From NCBI RefSeq assembly GCF_001701025.1, contig NZ_CP016793.1:5332001-5396000 (forward strand): a stretch of 64,000 nucleotides of DNA. The letters are read 5' to 3'. Source of the DNA: Lentzea guizhouensis (GTDB lineage Bacteria > Actinomycetota > Actinomycetes > Mycobacteriales > Pseudonocardiaceae). Below are positions 26,318 to 36,341 of the stretch, one piece after another. Position numbers and translations under genes: made by a program. Position 1 is the first letter of the stretch, and every line of letters begins with the position of its first letter. A model generated the notes under the pieces. That model searched no databases, was not told where the DNA came from, and was given only the letters and a program-made list of their open reading frames with translations.

Positions 26318-26421
26318 AAAGCTGTCTCCTTGTTCTCCAGGATCAGCACGAGGGCAGGCTGTCGTGGCCAGCGGTTGAGGTCGTCCACTGTCGCCGCGAA
26401 GTGGTGCATGCCGGCGAACTG
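26318..26421 (-). pseudogene. 104-base fragment of a type I Wadjet jetD gene
   Basis: This stretch aligns without gaps to 48191-48294 inside the intact jetD gene, with 98 of 104 bases identical by my count. It encodes FAGMHHFAATVDDLNRWPRQ and ends in LILENKETA, part of the Toprim-type catalytic region. It is joined directly to the truncated type II jetC, and on the other side it lies 16 bases from the stop of the vWA-caspase gene. Confidence 0.85.
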
Positions 26422-26437
26422 CCGACAGCTCAGCTGA

Positions 26438-29400
26438 CTAGTCCGGATCGGATGACAGCCTGCGGATCAACGTGGCCAGTTTCAGGTTTGTCGGCAGCAG
26501 GTAGGTCAGCTCGTGAATCCACGTCAGTCGTTGATCCGCTGGGGGCAGCGTGACGCGATCGTCACCCGCTCGAACACGCGCCACTGCCCTGTACAGCGCC
26601 GCAAGCGGATGCGGTTCCAGCGCGGTCACGGCCTGGGTGAGTGCCTGAGGAGACGCGCGCGAGGAGAGCTCGCGCAGGATGTCCGTCGTGCGCTCCGGAT
26701 TCTCGTGTGCGTCCAGCACGAGGTCGAGCACGTTGGCGTCATCGTCGGCCAGCAGCAGCAACGCGTGCACGGGCCGGTTGTCCCGCACGTTCTTCAGGAC
26801 TTCTTTGTCCAGCAGCTCGTCCCTGCGCGTGGCGAGCAGCTCGCGGCGCCGAGCCGGGGTGGCGTCGATGAACTCGTCGGCCACGCTGGCCAGCAGCCAG
26901 GGACGGTAGGCCTGCTCGACGCCCTGCTGCTGTGCGGTGTTGCGGCGGGACTGGAGGACCTGCGCTTCGACGAGGCTGGTGCCGTACAGCGCTTCGGTGA
27001 CCGCCACGTCCGCGTCCGTCGAGAGCAGTTCGGGGTGGTGGAGCAGGATCGCGCGTTCCTCGGCGTACGTGCGGGCGAACACCCACGCACGGGCCGTCGT
27101 GAGCAGCCTGCGGTCGACGGTGAGCCAGTCCGGCTCCGACTCCCACGACCAGTACCGGGCCGAGTCGTAGTGGCGACGAGCCACGTCGTGCAGGTCGTGA
27201 AGCGCCTGCCGGGACTGGCCGACGTGGGTCAGGGCGAGGCTCAGCCACTTCAGCGCTTCGGCTTCTCCTGCTCGAGCCGAAGCAGCCCGCAGCGTGAGCA
27301 GGGTCGCGAGGCTCGGGCCGCGGAACCGTTCGGTCACCCGGTTCCAGGCCATGTGGACGATCTCGGGTTGGTTGTTGCCTGCGCAGATCGTGTCGAGGGT
27401 GAACAGCACACCCGCGAGGATGGACAACTTGTGCGCGTGCTCCGGCTGCAGGCACAGCTCGACGGCCCGCAGCCCGGTCGCCACGGCGTCCGCGAGTTCG
27501 TATGCGTCGCGCTGGCGGCGCATCAGGTTGTGCAGCGCCTCGGCGTGCAGCGGCAACCCTTCCGCGAGGTCCGCGGCTTGCCGGGCCGAGGTCAGCGCCG
27601 CATCGGTGCGGTCGACCATGCCGTAGGCGACGCTCAGGCTCAGTGCGGCGTCGGCGAGTTGTGGGCGGAATGGTGCGTGCCGGCCCAGCGTGCCGCTGAT
27701 GTCCGCGGCTTGTTGCGTGGTGCGGTCGGCATCCGCGAGCCTGCCGAGTCTCAGGTAGTCCTGGCTCAGACAGGCCAGTGCGCCAACGAGGTCCGAGAGG
27801 TGCGCCGGGTTCGCCTGAGCGAGGGTGTAGTACACCTCGACGGCCTGTTTGGAGCGTTGCATGGCCTCGTAGCGCCGGCCCGTTTCGCTGCACCGCGCGG
27901 CGAGGCACATCATCGCGCGGGCAAGAGGAACGTCGGAGTCGACGGCGGCTACGGCGTCGCGAGCTGTGGACACTGCATCGTGGCGACGGCCGAGCATGGC
28001 GTAGATCTCGCTCAGATCGACCAACGCACCACTCAGGTGCGCCGCATACGTCGGGTTGTCGCCGCCGTGCGTCGTCGTCTTCGCGATGCGTTGTGCAAGC
28101 CGTTTGTGCGTCAGCGTTTCAGCAGTCGTCGGGGTCGACGCGACCAGCTCCCGGTACCGCACCACGGCCTCTTCCGCGGGTGCGACGGCCTGCTGCAGCC
28201 GGCCAGCCTCGCGGAACCGCCGGGCGAGCCGGTTCAGCACGTAGGCCAGGTCCGCCAAATACATCCGGTTCGTCGGCACCAATGCGCGGAAGTGCGAGGC
28301 AGCTTCCTCGAACGGCGGGATGGCCTCGTCGCCGCGGCCCCAGTGTGCGAGCTCGTTGGCTGCCGTGGTCGCCGCGAGCGCGATGTCCGGCATCAGCATC
28401 CGGTTCATCACCGCGAGTTCGCGCAACCCGTCCAACGCCTGCACGCCGGCGTGCCCGCAGTGCCGCCAGACGTACTTGTGCAGGTAGCCAGGCACGTTCG
28501 GTGGCACGCCCGCTTCCAACCGCTGCCGGTACAGGCGAACCAACGCCTTCGCGACGACATCCGCGCCAGGCGCGAACACCTCGGCCCTGCTCGGCGCGAA
28601 CGGCGGCCGCAGGTAGTCGGCGAACGTCTGGTGCGTCAGCTTGAAGACGGCCGTGCCCTCCTCACCGTCCTGCGTGATGTGCCGGCCCAGTTCGATGAGC
28701 ACGGTGGAGACGTCGGCGGAAACGAACCGCTCGCCCGACAGCGCTTCCGCGACCGCGATCCACTCGGCCTCGGGGAACCCGGCGCCGTGGCTCCACGTCA
28801 ACGCCGTCAGCAACGTGCGTGCCGCCGGAACCTTGGCGAGCTCCAGTTCGAAAACCGCGTCGAGCGAGAGTCTGAGATCAGCCCCGCCGCTGGCGAGCAC
28901 CTGGTCCGTGATCATCCACGCGGTCAGGAACGGCAGCTGCGCCAACGAGTCCACGGTGGACTGCGGAACCTGCGTACCCAGCCGGGCGAGCACGTAGGCG
29001 CGGACGTCGGTCTCGTTGTCGGCCTCGTCGAGGTTCAGCACCTCGACCGGCGACAGCTCGGTCAGCAACGGCGCGCCACCGGCGACGCGGTGTGCCTGCC
29101 GGGTCGAGACGATCACCACGGCGTAGCTCGCGAGCCTGGTCAGCAGCGAGGTGGCGATCGAGAACGACTCACCGCGCGCCTCGTCCAGGCCGTCCACCAC
29201 CAGCACCGGCGGTGAGGTGAGCGTGCTGACCACACCGACCAGCTCGGCCGCGCCGCGCCGTGGTCCGTCCGGTGCAGGGATCAGGCCGGCGGCGACCAGT
29301 TGACGGCTGAGCAGGTCGGCCACGCGGTCGGCGGTCATCGCACGGACGTGCACGGCCGCGTCGACCGAATTCGGGCCGGGGTCGGCGTGCCGGAACGGCG

Positions 29401-31939
29401 GTCCGGCGGTCAGCAGCAGGTCGCGTTCGGCCGGGTTCGACAGGCTCACGACCCGGCCGACCACCGCGGACTTGCCCGTGCCCGGCGCCCCGGTGACCAC
29501 GCGCAGACCAGGCACACCCGACTTCACCCAGCCGACCACGCGATCCACCTGCGCGGTGCGGCCGGTGAACCACGACCGGTTGTCCGCCGAGTCGCCACCA
29601 CGAGCGGCCAGCAGCAGGTGCTTCGGGACTGTGTTCGGGGAGTACAACGGATTCGGCAGCATCGGCTGAGCAGATCCGTACTGCATGAAACGCGGCCGCT
29701 GCACATCGCTGTCCCACCCGTTCAACAGCGCCGTGCCGACCGCTCCGCCGTCGACGTACGCCGTGCGGTCACTCCACCGCCGCATGTCCTCATCGGCGGT
29801 AGGGCCAGCACGCAGCAGCTTGCGCAGCTTGCCGCCGAACAGGCCGTCACGGGCCGTCTCAACGCCAGAACACGACACCAGCACGCCCGCCCAGTGCGTG
29901 TGATCAGCCAGCAGTTGCTCCTGGAGGTCGGCGATCCTCCGTACGGCCTCGTCGAGGTGAGCACCCGAGTAGCAGGCGTCGATGATGATGAACACCTGAT
30001 GCGCACCGGACGAGGCACACCACAACGCGAACTCATCCAGTGTGATGCCGTCGGCCGCGCCATCGTTGTCCCTCGCCAGGAGTCGGAGGCTGCCCGCGAC
30101 GGGCATCGCATGCCCGACCCACAACGCGACCAACGCGCCGCCGTCCTGCGGGTTCTGCCGGAGCGCCCTCATGTGGGCGCGGACCTCGGCCTCGGTCGGA
30201 TCGGCCAGTGGCTCGCCCTCGTACCCCCTGAGCAGCGCGCCCAGCTCCCGCACGTCGCTCACGGCGTGCTGCAGCGGCTGCACCAGCTCGTACGCGCCGA
30301 CGCCGATGCCGACGTACCTGCCGCGCGGCTGGTACAAGTCAGGCACCGGGAGCGGCGTGGACACCGGCAGCGGTTCGGGGACTGGCTCCAGGGCCGGCTC
30401 GGGAGGCAGGTCGAGCAGTGCCGCGGTGTTGCGGGCCACGCTGGCCCAGGCCTTGCTGTGGTCCGGCAGCATCAGCTCGCCGGCTTCGTCCTCCACCGCT
30501 GCCGTGACGACCAGGCCGTGCGCGGACGCGGCCGCGGTGTACCGGTCCCGCATTGCGATGACCAGCGCGCGTGCGTCCAATCTGGACAGGTAGTTCGCGA
30601 GGTGCTCGCCCACCCCGTCGCGCAGGGAGATCGTCAGCTCCTCCGGCCGGGAGCCGACGGCCTCGTGGAACAGGCCGCTCACAAGCACCTCGGCCAGATC
30701 GGACGGCTGGGCCTCGGGCACCAGGTCGCGCTGGATGTCGCGCAGCACCCGGACCGGCAGCACACCCACGTTCGCGCACAGCACGGCGAGCCGCCACGCG
30801 GGTGCGGAGGCGGTGAGCCGGAACGACTCGACGAGATCCGCCGCGTCCACGTCGTCGTCGAAGTAGTCGTCGGGGAAGTCCTCGAAGGACAGCCGGCCGG
30901 TCTGCGGGAGCAGGACACCGTCGCACCCCAACGGGTCCTTCGCCATCGCGGTGCGCGCCCACCGGCCGAGCGAGGCCGCCGACAGTCCGGCCACGGGGAC
31001 GCCCAGCCAACGGATGTCACCGGCCTCCTTGCGCAGCAACGAGGAGACGCCGAACCTCAGGTCGCTGTCGGGTGCGCCGGGCCGGGCCGCCCGCACCCGT
31101 GCGGCGGGATGGTCGAGCCCGGTGCGACGCCACAGCTTCTGCGGCAACGGGTTCAGCAGCACGGTGTGGGTGCAGGAGGCCCAGTCGCGCAGGATCTGCC
31201 AGATCTGCGGTGCGTACCAGCCATCGGTGACGCAGTCCGACACGACGATCACGAGCCGTCGCTGCCGCGGGTCACGCAGGGCACGAGGTTCCAGGACGAC
31301 GTGGTCGCCCTTGTGCAGCAACGGTTTGTCTGCGTTCGGGTCGATGCGCCAGGTCTCGACCGTGCGGAAGGCGCTCATCCGCCTGAGCACGTTCAGCAGC
31401 TCGGCGACGGTGTCGTCCCACACGACCATCGAGGCGGACCCGTCCACGACCACGTCGACGTCGAACCACCGTTCGCGGGCGGGGACCAGCACTGGGGTGA
31501 GCCGGTTGGTCGACACGTACCGCTCGACGGTCGCGTCGACCGAGAGCTCAAGCCTGGCGGTGTTGTGGAAGCGCTGTTTGAACGGCCGCAACGCACGGGC
31601 GATGTCGAGGCTGTGCGGCAGCGCCCGACTGGTGGGCAGCTGCGTCCTGGTCGCGGTCCGGTGCCCGGTCTCGTCGGCCGCCGCGGCGTGGACGTCGGCC
31701 TCATCACCGTCGTCGCCCTCGTCGAAATCCTCCTCGTGCAGCGGGGACGGCCGGTCCCACTCGGGCATCAGTGGCTCCGGCCCGCTGGGCGTGGCCACGA
31801 CCTCCGGCCGTTCCGGGATCTCCGCCGCGTCGCCGGTGGCCGGACGCATCGCCTGGGCGAGCCACAAGGCGTCCGCGACCGACATCGCGTCGATGTCAGA
31901 TGAGAAGCCGAGGAGTCCCCGGACCAGCCGGTCGAGCAC
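26438..31939 (-). CDS. Giant vWA / caspase-like / NACHT-type NTPase / TPR conflict protein
   Basis: 1833 residues. Order of domains: a SAV_2336-like N-terminal region; a vWA domain with MIDAS DGSAS (D166, S168, S170); a caspase-like peptidase at about 535-730 with His610 (ALWVGH) and Cys656 (IIIDACYSG); a NACHT/STAND NTPase with Walker A GAPGTGKS at 817-824 and Walker B VLVVDGLDEA near 920; then helical TPR-like repeats to about 1600 and a helical tail. The STAND and TPR parts would sense a trigger and oligomerise, and the caspase would be the effector. It is the last gene of the operon, 3 bases after the MoxR gene, as in the MoxR-vWA-VMAP ternary conflict systems described from genome analysis. 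Confidence 0.85.
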   Translation of the reverse strand: MLDRLVRGLLGFSSDIDAMSVADALWLAQAMRPATGDAAEIPERPEVVATPSGPEPLMPEWDRPSPLHEEDFDEGDDGDEADVHAAAADETGHRTATRTQLPTSRALPHSLDIARALRPFKQRFHNTARLELSVDATVERYVSTNRLTPVLVPARERWFDVDVVVDGSASMVVWDDTVAELLNVLRRMSAFRTVETWRIDPNADKPLLHKGDHVVLEPRALRDPRQRRLVIVVSDCVTDGWYAPQIWQILRDWASCTHTVLLNPLPQKLWRRTGLDHPAARVRAARPGAPDSDLRFGVSSLLRKEAGDIRWLGVPVAGLSAASLGRWARTAMAKDPLGCDGVLLPQTGRLSFEDFPDDYFDDDVDAADLVESFRLTASAPAWRLAVLCANVGVLPVRVLRDIQRDLVPEAQPSDLAEVLVSGLFHEAVGSRPEELTISLRDGVGEHLANYLSRLDARALVIAMRDRYTAAASAHGLVVTAAVEDEAGELMLPDHSKAWASVARNTAALLDLPPEPALEPVPEPLPVSTPLPVPDLYQPRGRYVGIGVGAYELVQPLQHAVSDVRELGALLRGYEGEPLADPTEAEVRAHMRALRQNPQDGGALVALWVGHAMPVAGSLRLLARDNDGAADGITLDEFALWCASSGAHQVFIIIDACYSGAHLDEAVRRIADLQEQLLADHTHWAGVLVSCSGVETARDGLFGGKLRKLLRAGPTADEDMRRWSDRTAYVDGGAVGTALLNGWDSDVQRPRFMQYGSAQPMLPNPLYSPNTVPKHLLLAARGGDSADNRSWFTGRTAQVDRVVGWVKSGVPGLRVVTGAPGTGKSAVVGRVVSLSNPAERDLLLTAGPPFRHADPGPNSVDAAVHVRAMTADRVADLLSRQLVAAGLIPAPDGPRRGAAELVGVVSTLTSPPVLVVDGLDEARGESFSIATSLLTRLASYAVVIVSTRQAHRVAGGAPLLTELSPVEVLNLDEADNETDVRAYVLARLGTQVPQSTVDSLAQLPFLTAWMITDQVLASGGADLRLSLDAVFELELAKVPAARTLLTALTWSHGAGFPEAEWIAVAEALSGERFVSADVSTVLIELGRHITQDGEEGTAVFKLTHQTFADYLRPPFAPSRAEVFAPGADVVAKALVRLYRQRLEAGVPPNVPGYLHKYVWRHCGHAGVQALDGLRELAVMNRMLMPDIALAATTAANELAHWGRGDEAIPPFEEAASHFRALVPTNRMYLADLAYVLNRLARRFREAGRLQQAVAPAEEAVVRYRELVASTPTTAETLTHKRLAQRIAKTTTHGGDNPTYAAHLSGALVDLSEIYAMLGRRHDAVSTARDAVAAVDSDVPLARAMMCLAARCSETGRRYEAMQRSKQAVEVYYTLAQANPAHLSDLVGALACLSQDYLRLGRLADADRTTQQAADISGTLGRHAPFRPQLADAALSLSVAYGMVDRTDAALTSARQAADLAEGLPLHAEALHNLMRRQRDAYELADAVATGLRAVELCLQPEHAHKLSILAGVLFTLDTICAGNNQPEIVHMAWNRVTERFRGPSLATLLTLRAASARAGEAEALKWLSLALTHVGQSRQALHDLHDVARRHYDSARYWSWESEPDWLTVDRRLLTTARAWVFARTYAEERAILLHHPELLSTDADVAVTEALYGTSLVEAQVLQSRRNTAQQQGVEQAYRPWLLASVADEFIDATPARRRELLATRRDELLDKEVLKNVRDNRPVHALLLLADDDANVLDLVLDAHENPERTTDILRELSSRASPQALTQAVTALEPHPLAALYRAVARVRAGDDRVTLPPADQRLTWIHELTYLLPTNLKLATLIRRLSSDPD

Positions 31940-31942
31940 GGC

Positions 31943-32863
31943 TCAGCCGTCCGAGAGTGCGCGCAGCAGGAGGTTCGCCAGCTTGGCCCGCTGCTCACTA
32001 TCGCCGTCGAGGTGCCCGTTCACCAGGAAGACCGCGTTGAGCAACTGGTCCGTCGCGACGTTCTTCTTCGACTCCAGGTCCTGCAGGAACCTCGTCACCA
32101 GATCTTTCGTCCGCGCCTCCGCCTCGACGCCGAGGTGCGCGCGCACGATCGCTGTCAGTGCGTCGGCGTCCGGGTTCGGGACGTCGAACCGGATGCAGCG
32201 CCGCAGGAACGGCGCCGGGAAGTCGCGTTCGCCGTTACTGGTCATGACGATCACCGGGAAGGTGGTGCACTGCACCTTGCCGTTGACGATCTCGGCCGTG
32301 CCGTCGCCACCGCTGCGGCGCACCGTCACGCGCGAGTCCTTGTGCCGCGACAGCTCGGGAATCGTGAACTCACCGAGCTCGAGGACGTTGAGCAGGTCGC
32401 TCGGCAGGTCGATGTCGCTCTTGTCGATCTCGTCGATCAGCACGGCGCGCGGGCGGTCTCCCGGCAACAGGGCGGTGCCGAGCGGGCCTAGCTCGACGAA
32501 CCGGCCGATGTCATCGGCCTCGCCGTGTTGCGTGGCGTCGAGCCTGCCGAGCGCGTCGTAGCGGTAGAGCGCCTCGGTGAGCGTGCTGCGGGAGGTGATG
32601 TGCCAGCGCAGCGGTACCCCCAGCCGCAGCTCCGTCGCGATCGAGTCGACGACCGTCGACTTGCCCGAGCCCGGCGCTCCGGTAAGCAGCAGCGGGCGGT
32701 GCAGGCACAGCGCGGCGTTGACCGCGTCGACGAGCCCAGGCGGTGGCTGGAACGTCTTGGCCGACTCCTGCTCAGTCCGCGGGAACTGCCGCCACGGCGG
32801 CGGCTCGGGCAGTTTCACGTCCCTCGCCTGGCCGTCACCCCGGTAGTAAGGCGCCCACGCCAT
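31943..32863 (-). CDS. MoxR-type AAA+ ATPase of a vWA/VMAP conflict system
   Basis: 306 residues from ATG 32863 (MAWAPYYRGDGQARDVKLPE); this start has AAAAGGAG 7 bases upstream, better than the ATG at 32869. Walker A is TGAPGSGKSTVVDSIA (62-69), Walker B AVLIDEIDKSDIDLPSDLLN (about 140-148), sensor 1 VIVMTSNGERDFP, and the arginine finger region APFLRRCIRFDVP. MoxR ATPases act with vWA proteins as chaperone-like remodelers. It lies between the VMAP gene (3-base gap) and the vWA-caspase-NACHT gene. Confidence 0.9.
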   Translation of the reverse strand: MAWAPYYRGDGQARDVKLPEPPPWRQFPRTEQESAKTFQPPPGLVDAVNAALCLHRPLLLTGAPGSGKSTVVDSIATELRLGVPLRWHITSRSTLTEALYRYDALGRLDATQHGEADDIGRFVELGPLGTALLPGDRPRAVLIDEIDKSDIDLPSDLLNVLELGEFTIPELSRHKDSRVTVRRSGGDGTAEIVNGKVQCTTFPVIVMTSNGERDFPAPFLRRCIRFDVPNPDADALTAIVRAHLGVEAEARTKDLVTRFLQDLESKKNVATDQLLNAVFLVNGHLDGDSEQRAKLANLLLRALSDG

Positions 32864-32865
32864 GG

Positions 32866-34866
32866 TCATGCTCCTTTTCGCCGAAGGCTCGCCTGTGCCT
32901 TGAGGTAGTTGCGGCAGAACGTCAGCCAGTCCTGGTCGTCCCACACCGCGCGAACCACGGCGAGCGTCGGCGTCTCACCGTGCCGTCTCCAGCTCGTGCG
33001 ATAGGCGTCCGCGAGAGCGCTGGGCAACGACTCCCAGCTGTCCCGCAGCTCCTGGTCGATGCCGTCCCACGGGCATGCGTCGGCGTCCGGCCACAGCAGC
33101 ACCGGCGAGAACAACAGCAGCATCTCCAGCAGCTCCTCACGCTGCTCCGGCGGAAAACGCAGTCCTATGGCGCCCTGGAAGGTGCCGTTCTCCAGCTGTT
33201 CGCGCACCGCCTCGACGTCGCGGGACTGGTCGGACTCCAGCCAGTCCAGTCCGCCCTCGGCACCGTGCTGGTCGATGAACTGCCACCGCCTCGGCGCCTC
33301 GGACAGCAGGCGCCGCAGGTGGCGGGGCGGGCCGAGCCGTTCGCTCCACCGCACGACCACGTCGTGGTGCAGGCCGATCCGGCTGCCCACCTTCGTCTCC
33401 TCCGGACGCCACTGCGCGAGCAGCGACGTCGGCACGGCGATCTCGACCTGTGTGAGCCGGTCACCTGCCTCGATCGCGATGTCCTCCGCCCACTCCAGCA
33501 CCGCGCCGATCGCATCCTCGACGGAGGTCTGGTTCGGCTCGCACTGTTCCGCTTCCGCGGGGATCTGCCGGTCACCGTCGAAGAGCCAGGCGCTGACGGC
33601 CTCCGGCCACCTGCCGGTCGGCGAGCCGTGCAGGCTGATCCGCAGCCGCCACCGGGCGGACTTGCGGCGGCGTTCCGCCTCCTCCAGCACCTCGTTGGTC
33701 CTGACCGTGCCGATCACGCTGATCGCCCAGTCACGCAGCATGATGTCGCGCAGGTCAAGGCCTGCACCGCGGGCCACCGCGACGACGTAGCGGACCAGCT
33801 CCGTCTGCCAGTCGGTCTGCGTGACCGGCCGGTGCAGGAAGACGTGGGCGAGGTAGTCGGTGTCGCCGCTGCCCGGGGCGGGCAGCCTGCCGCGGAACGT
33901 CTCGATCAAGGCGGCGCGCAGCCGTCGTGACGTGAGGGCGTGCGGCATCCAACTCCTGGCGAAGCGCGCCGCGCCCAGCACCTGGACCAGCCCGGCGACC
34001 AGTACGCCGAGCTCGGACGTCCGCGGCACCGTCGCGAGCATCGACTGCAGTCCCGTCGCGTTCCAGCGCAACGGCACGGCGGGTGCGGGCTCCAGCCGTG
34101 CCGCCAGCTCGGTGATCGCCTCGACTGCGGCGTCACCGAGGACCACCTCGTCCGCGTCCGTGGCGTGCGCGGGTCGCGGCGGAAGCTGGTAGGACTTGTA
34201 CGGCGTGTCCTGCAGGTGGAAGAAGGCGACGTCGACGACCTGGGTCAGCGCGCCCATGACCGTGTCGGTCAGCTGGGTCAGACCTGTGCGAGCGGCTTCA
34301 TCGAACGTGAGCCTGCCGCTCCACGACGCCATTCCGGTGCACTCGATGAGCACGCAACGGCCCTGTGCCTCCCACTCGGCGAGCTTCGCCGCGTGGACGT
34401 GGACGTCGGCCGCCGGCGGCAGCAACCCGCCGCTGAGCAGCTCGCGGTCGTGAGGGCCGGGGCGGCCCGTTGCGGTGCGCAGATCGGCGTCCTCGTCCAG
34501 CCGCACCGCGACCAGCACGTGCTGCTCCAGCAGCACGAGCAACGGCAGCAACTTCGCCTGCTCGCACAGCCCCGCGAACAGCAGTGCCAGCTCGAGGCAG
34601 TTCCCGCCCTCCGCCGCGACTTCTCCCGGCTGCCTGACCTCCTGCTCCGACCGGCGGTGGGTGACGAAGTCGATCCGTGCGGTGTCGTACCGGATCCCTT
34701 GGCCGGCCAAATGCTCGTACACCCGGCGGACCGCGTCCAGGCGGTGGCCGCGGCGCAGGTCCGCGTCGATCTGAGGGGCGCTGAACACGCGCACGGTCTC
34801 GTGCTTGTGCACGTAGCACGCGAGCCGCTCCGGCTCGGTCTTCTTCCACTTCTGCCACAGATCCAC
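32866..34866 (-). CDS. VMAP-type protein with N-terminal transglutaminase-like domain
   Basis: 666 residues from GTG 34866. Residues of about 20-190 look like a transglutaminase/papain-like fold: VAAEGGNCLELALLFAGLCE with Cys90, LLEQHVLVAVRL with His116, and CVLIECTGMA with Glu175 as possible third residue. The C-terminal part (from about 330) matches the VMAP-C pattern: paired strands in WRLRISLHGSPTGRWPEAVS, GSRIGLHHDVVVRWSERL, and the ending TPTLAVVRAVWDDQDWLTFC. VMAP proteins (vWA-MoxR-associated) link sensor and effector modules in these systems. The TGase-like peptidase may be an extra effector or activator. Confidence 0.72.
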   Translation of the reverse strand: MDLWQKWKKTEPERLACYVHKHETVRVFSAPQIDADLRRGHRLDAVRRVYEHLAGQGIRYDTARIDFVTHRRSEQEVRQPGEVAAEGGNCLELALLFAGLCEQAKLLPLLVLLEQHVLVAVRLDEDADLRTATGRPGPHDRELLSGGLLPPAADVHVHAAKLAEWEAQGRCVLIECTGMASWSGRLTFDEAARTGLTQLTDTVMGALTQVVDVAFFHLQDTPYKSYQLPPRPAHATDADEVVLGDAAVEAITELAARLEPAPAVPLRWNATGLQSMLATVPRTSELGVLVAGLVQVLGAARFARSWMPHALTSRRLRAALIETFRGRLPAPGSGDTDYLAHVFLHRPVTQTDWQTELVRYVVAVARGAGLDLRDIMLRDWAISVIGTVRTNEVLEEAERRRKSARWRLRISLHGSPTGRWPEAVSAWLFDGDRQIPAEAEQCEPNQTSVEDAIGAVLEWAEDIAIEAGDRLTQVEIAVPTSLLAQWRPEETKVGSRIGLHHDVVVRWSERLGPPRHLRRLLSEAPRRWQFIDQHGAEGGLDWLESDQSRDVEAVREQLENGTFQGAIGLRFPPEQREELLEMLLLFSPVLLWPDADACPWDGIDQELRDSWESLPSALADAYRTSWRRHGETPTLAVVRAVWDDQDWLTFCRNYLKAQASLRRKGA

Positions 34867-34882
34867 GTGTCCACCAGGTTGT

Positions 34883-36328
34883 TCAACAAACCTCGACGAC
34901 GTCGCTCACCGAGCACCCGGCCCAGTCGACCGTGATCTCGTGCGTGCCCGCGGAGAGGCCGTGCACGCGATACCGATACCCTTCAGAGGTCTCCGTTCGC
35001 TCCGTGGATACGTGTTCTGGGATCGTCAGCGCGGGTGGTTCGGTTACACCGGGGTCGCTGAGCACGCAGTCGATCGTCAGCGGCTCGCCCACCGGGGTGA
35101 TCTCGTCCACGCGGACGTCGAGGGTGACCTCGGCCGGTGCCGCTCGCGTCTCCCACTCCTGCCGCTGCGGGCCCTGAAGGTCGCCCAGGCCGGCGGTGCC
35201 CAGCGTCAAGGTCTTCACGAGGCTGGTCAGCGTGTTGGCGGTGGTGTGGATGGTGGCGTGCTTGCCGTTCTCCCACCACCACGGGCCGTCGTCGGAGAGC
35301 TCGATCGGCACCGCCGAGACCGCGGGCACCGTGCCGTCGCCGGTGCCGAGCGCGCGGACGCCGGGGTTCGCGGACAGGGCGGTCGCGGAGACCTCCAAAC
35401 CGCCCGGCCCGATCTCGGCCGACTGCAGGGTTTTCTGGCCGTAGCCGACGATCGGGCGCAGGCGCACCAGCTGGTCGAGCCGCCTGCCCTGGTGCGACGA
35501 GCGTTCTGGGTCCATGGCGCGGTGGAAGTCCTCGTAGGCGGCGCGGGCACGGCTCAGGTCGAGACCACCGAAGCCGGTGGCGAGTTCGCTGATCCGGACC
35601 AGCGGTTCCCCCTGCCGTTGCCGCACGACCGGGTAACGAGGCAGGAGCTGGTAAACGGATGTGAAGCCGCGCAGCACCTCCGTGAGGGCGGAGAAGTCGA
35701 TCCCGAACCGGCGTAGCCCGTTGGCGAGCACACCCAGGGCCTTGGGCGAGCCGCGGAATGGCGTGCCGTAGGTGATCAGGGATCGGCAGTCGCGCCAGCC
35801 GCCGAGCACGTCGAGGTAGTACTTCGCCACCAAGCCGCCCATGCTGTGGCAGACGAAGACGACCTTGGCCGAGCTGTCCAGCTGGCTCCCCCGCCACTTG
35901 GCCAGCTCGCGGTCGACGAACCGCTTCAGCGCGACCGCGGACACCTGGTTCGCGCGCCGCCAGTCGTAGGGGAACTCGAAGTAGTTCGCCGGTGCACCGT
36001 CCTGCGCGGCGGGATCGCCCACGACCAGTTCGAACGCCTCGTTGAGCGCGCGCCGCAGCGGCCGGTACTGGTTCAGCGACGCGATTCCCGGCACCGCGAC
36101 GGGTGTGCCGATTAGCTCGGTCGCGACCACCCCGTCGCGGTACTCGGGATCGTCCAGTTCTCCCGGATCGCCGGCGAGCCTGGCGAGCACGTCGTGGCGG
36201 TCGCGCAGCAGAGCACCCGCCATGCCGATCGACGGTTCCCAGACCGGCCCGTCGACGGACTTCAGCACGCTGCCGCCGATGCCGGGCAGGACCACAACCA
36301 TGTCGTCGAACGGGAGCCGATCGGCCAT
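34883..36328 (-). CDS. LCAT-like alpha/beta hydrolase (probable phospholipase effector)
   Basis: 481 residues. LVVLPGIGGSVLKS-type opening (VVVLPGIGGSVLKSVDGPVW), YFEFPYDWRRANQ and the nucleophile elbow VVFVCHSMGGLVAKYY (Ser162) are characteristic of the lecithin:cholesterol acyltransferase fold; GTGDGTVPAVS gives the acid and a His follows near KHATIHT. The last 90 residues (DVRVDEITPVGEPLTIDCVL, GYRYRVHGLSAGTHEITVDW) form an Ig-like beta domain. There is no signal peptide, so it would act on membranes from inside, as expected for an abortive-infection effector. It precedes the VMAP gene by 16 bases. Confidence 0.8.
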   Translation of the reverse strand: MADRLPFDDMVVVLPGIGGSVLKSVDGPVWEPSIGMAGALLRDRHDVLARLAGDPGELDDPEYRDGVVATELIGTPVAVPGIASLNQYRPLRRALNEAFELVVGDPAAQDGAPANYFEFPYDWRRANQVSAVALKRFVDRELAKWRGSQLDSSAKVVFVCHSMGGLVAKYYLDVLGGWRDCRSLITYGTPFRGSPKALGVLANGLRRFGIDFSALTEVLRGFTSVYQLLPRYPVVRQRQGEPLVRISELATGFGGLDLSRARAAYEDFHRAMDPERSSHQGRRLDQLVRLRPIVGYGQKTLQSAEIGPGGLEVSATALSANPGVRALGTGDGTVPAVSAVPIELSDDGPWWWENGKHATIHTTANTLTSLVKTLTLGTAGLGDLQGPQRQEWETRAAPAEVTLDVRVDEITPVGEPLTIDCVLSDPGVTEPPALTIPEHVSTERTETSEGYRYRVHGLSAGTHEITVDWAGCSVSDVVEVC

Positions 36329-36341
36329 GGCGCTCCTCCGA

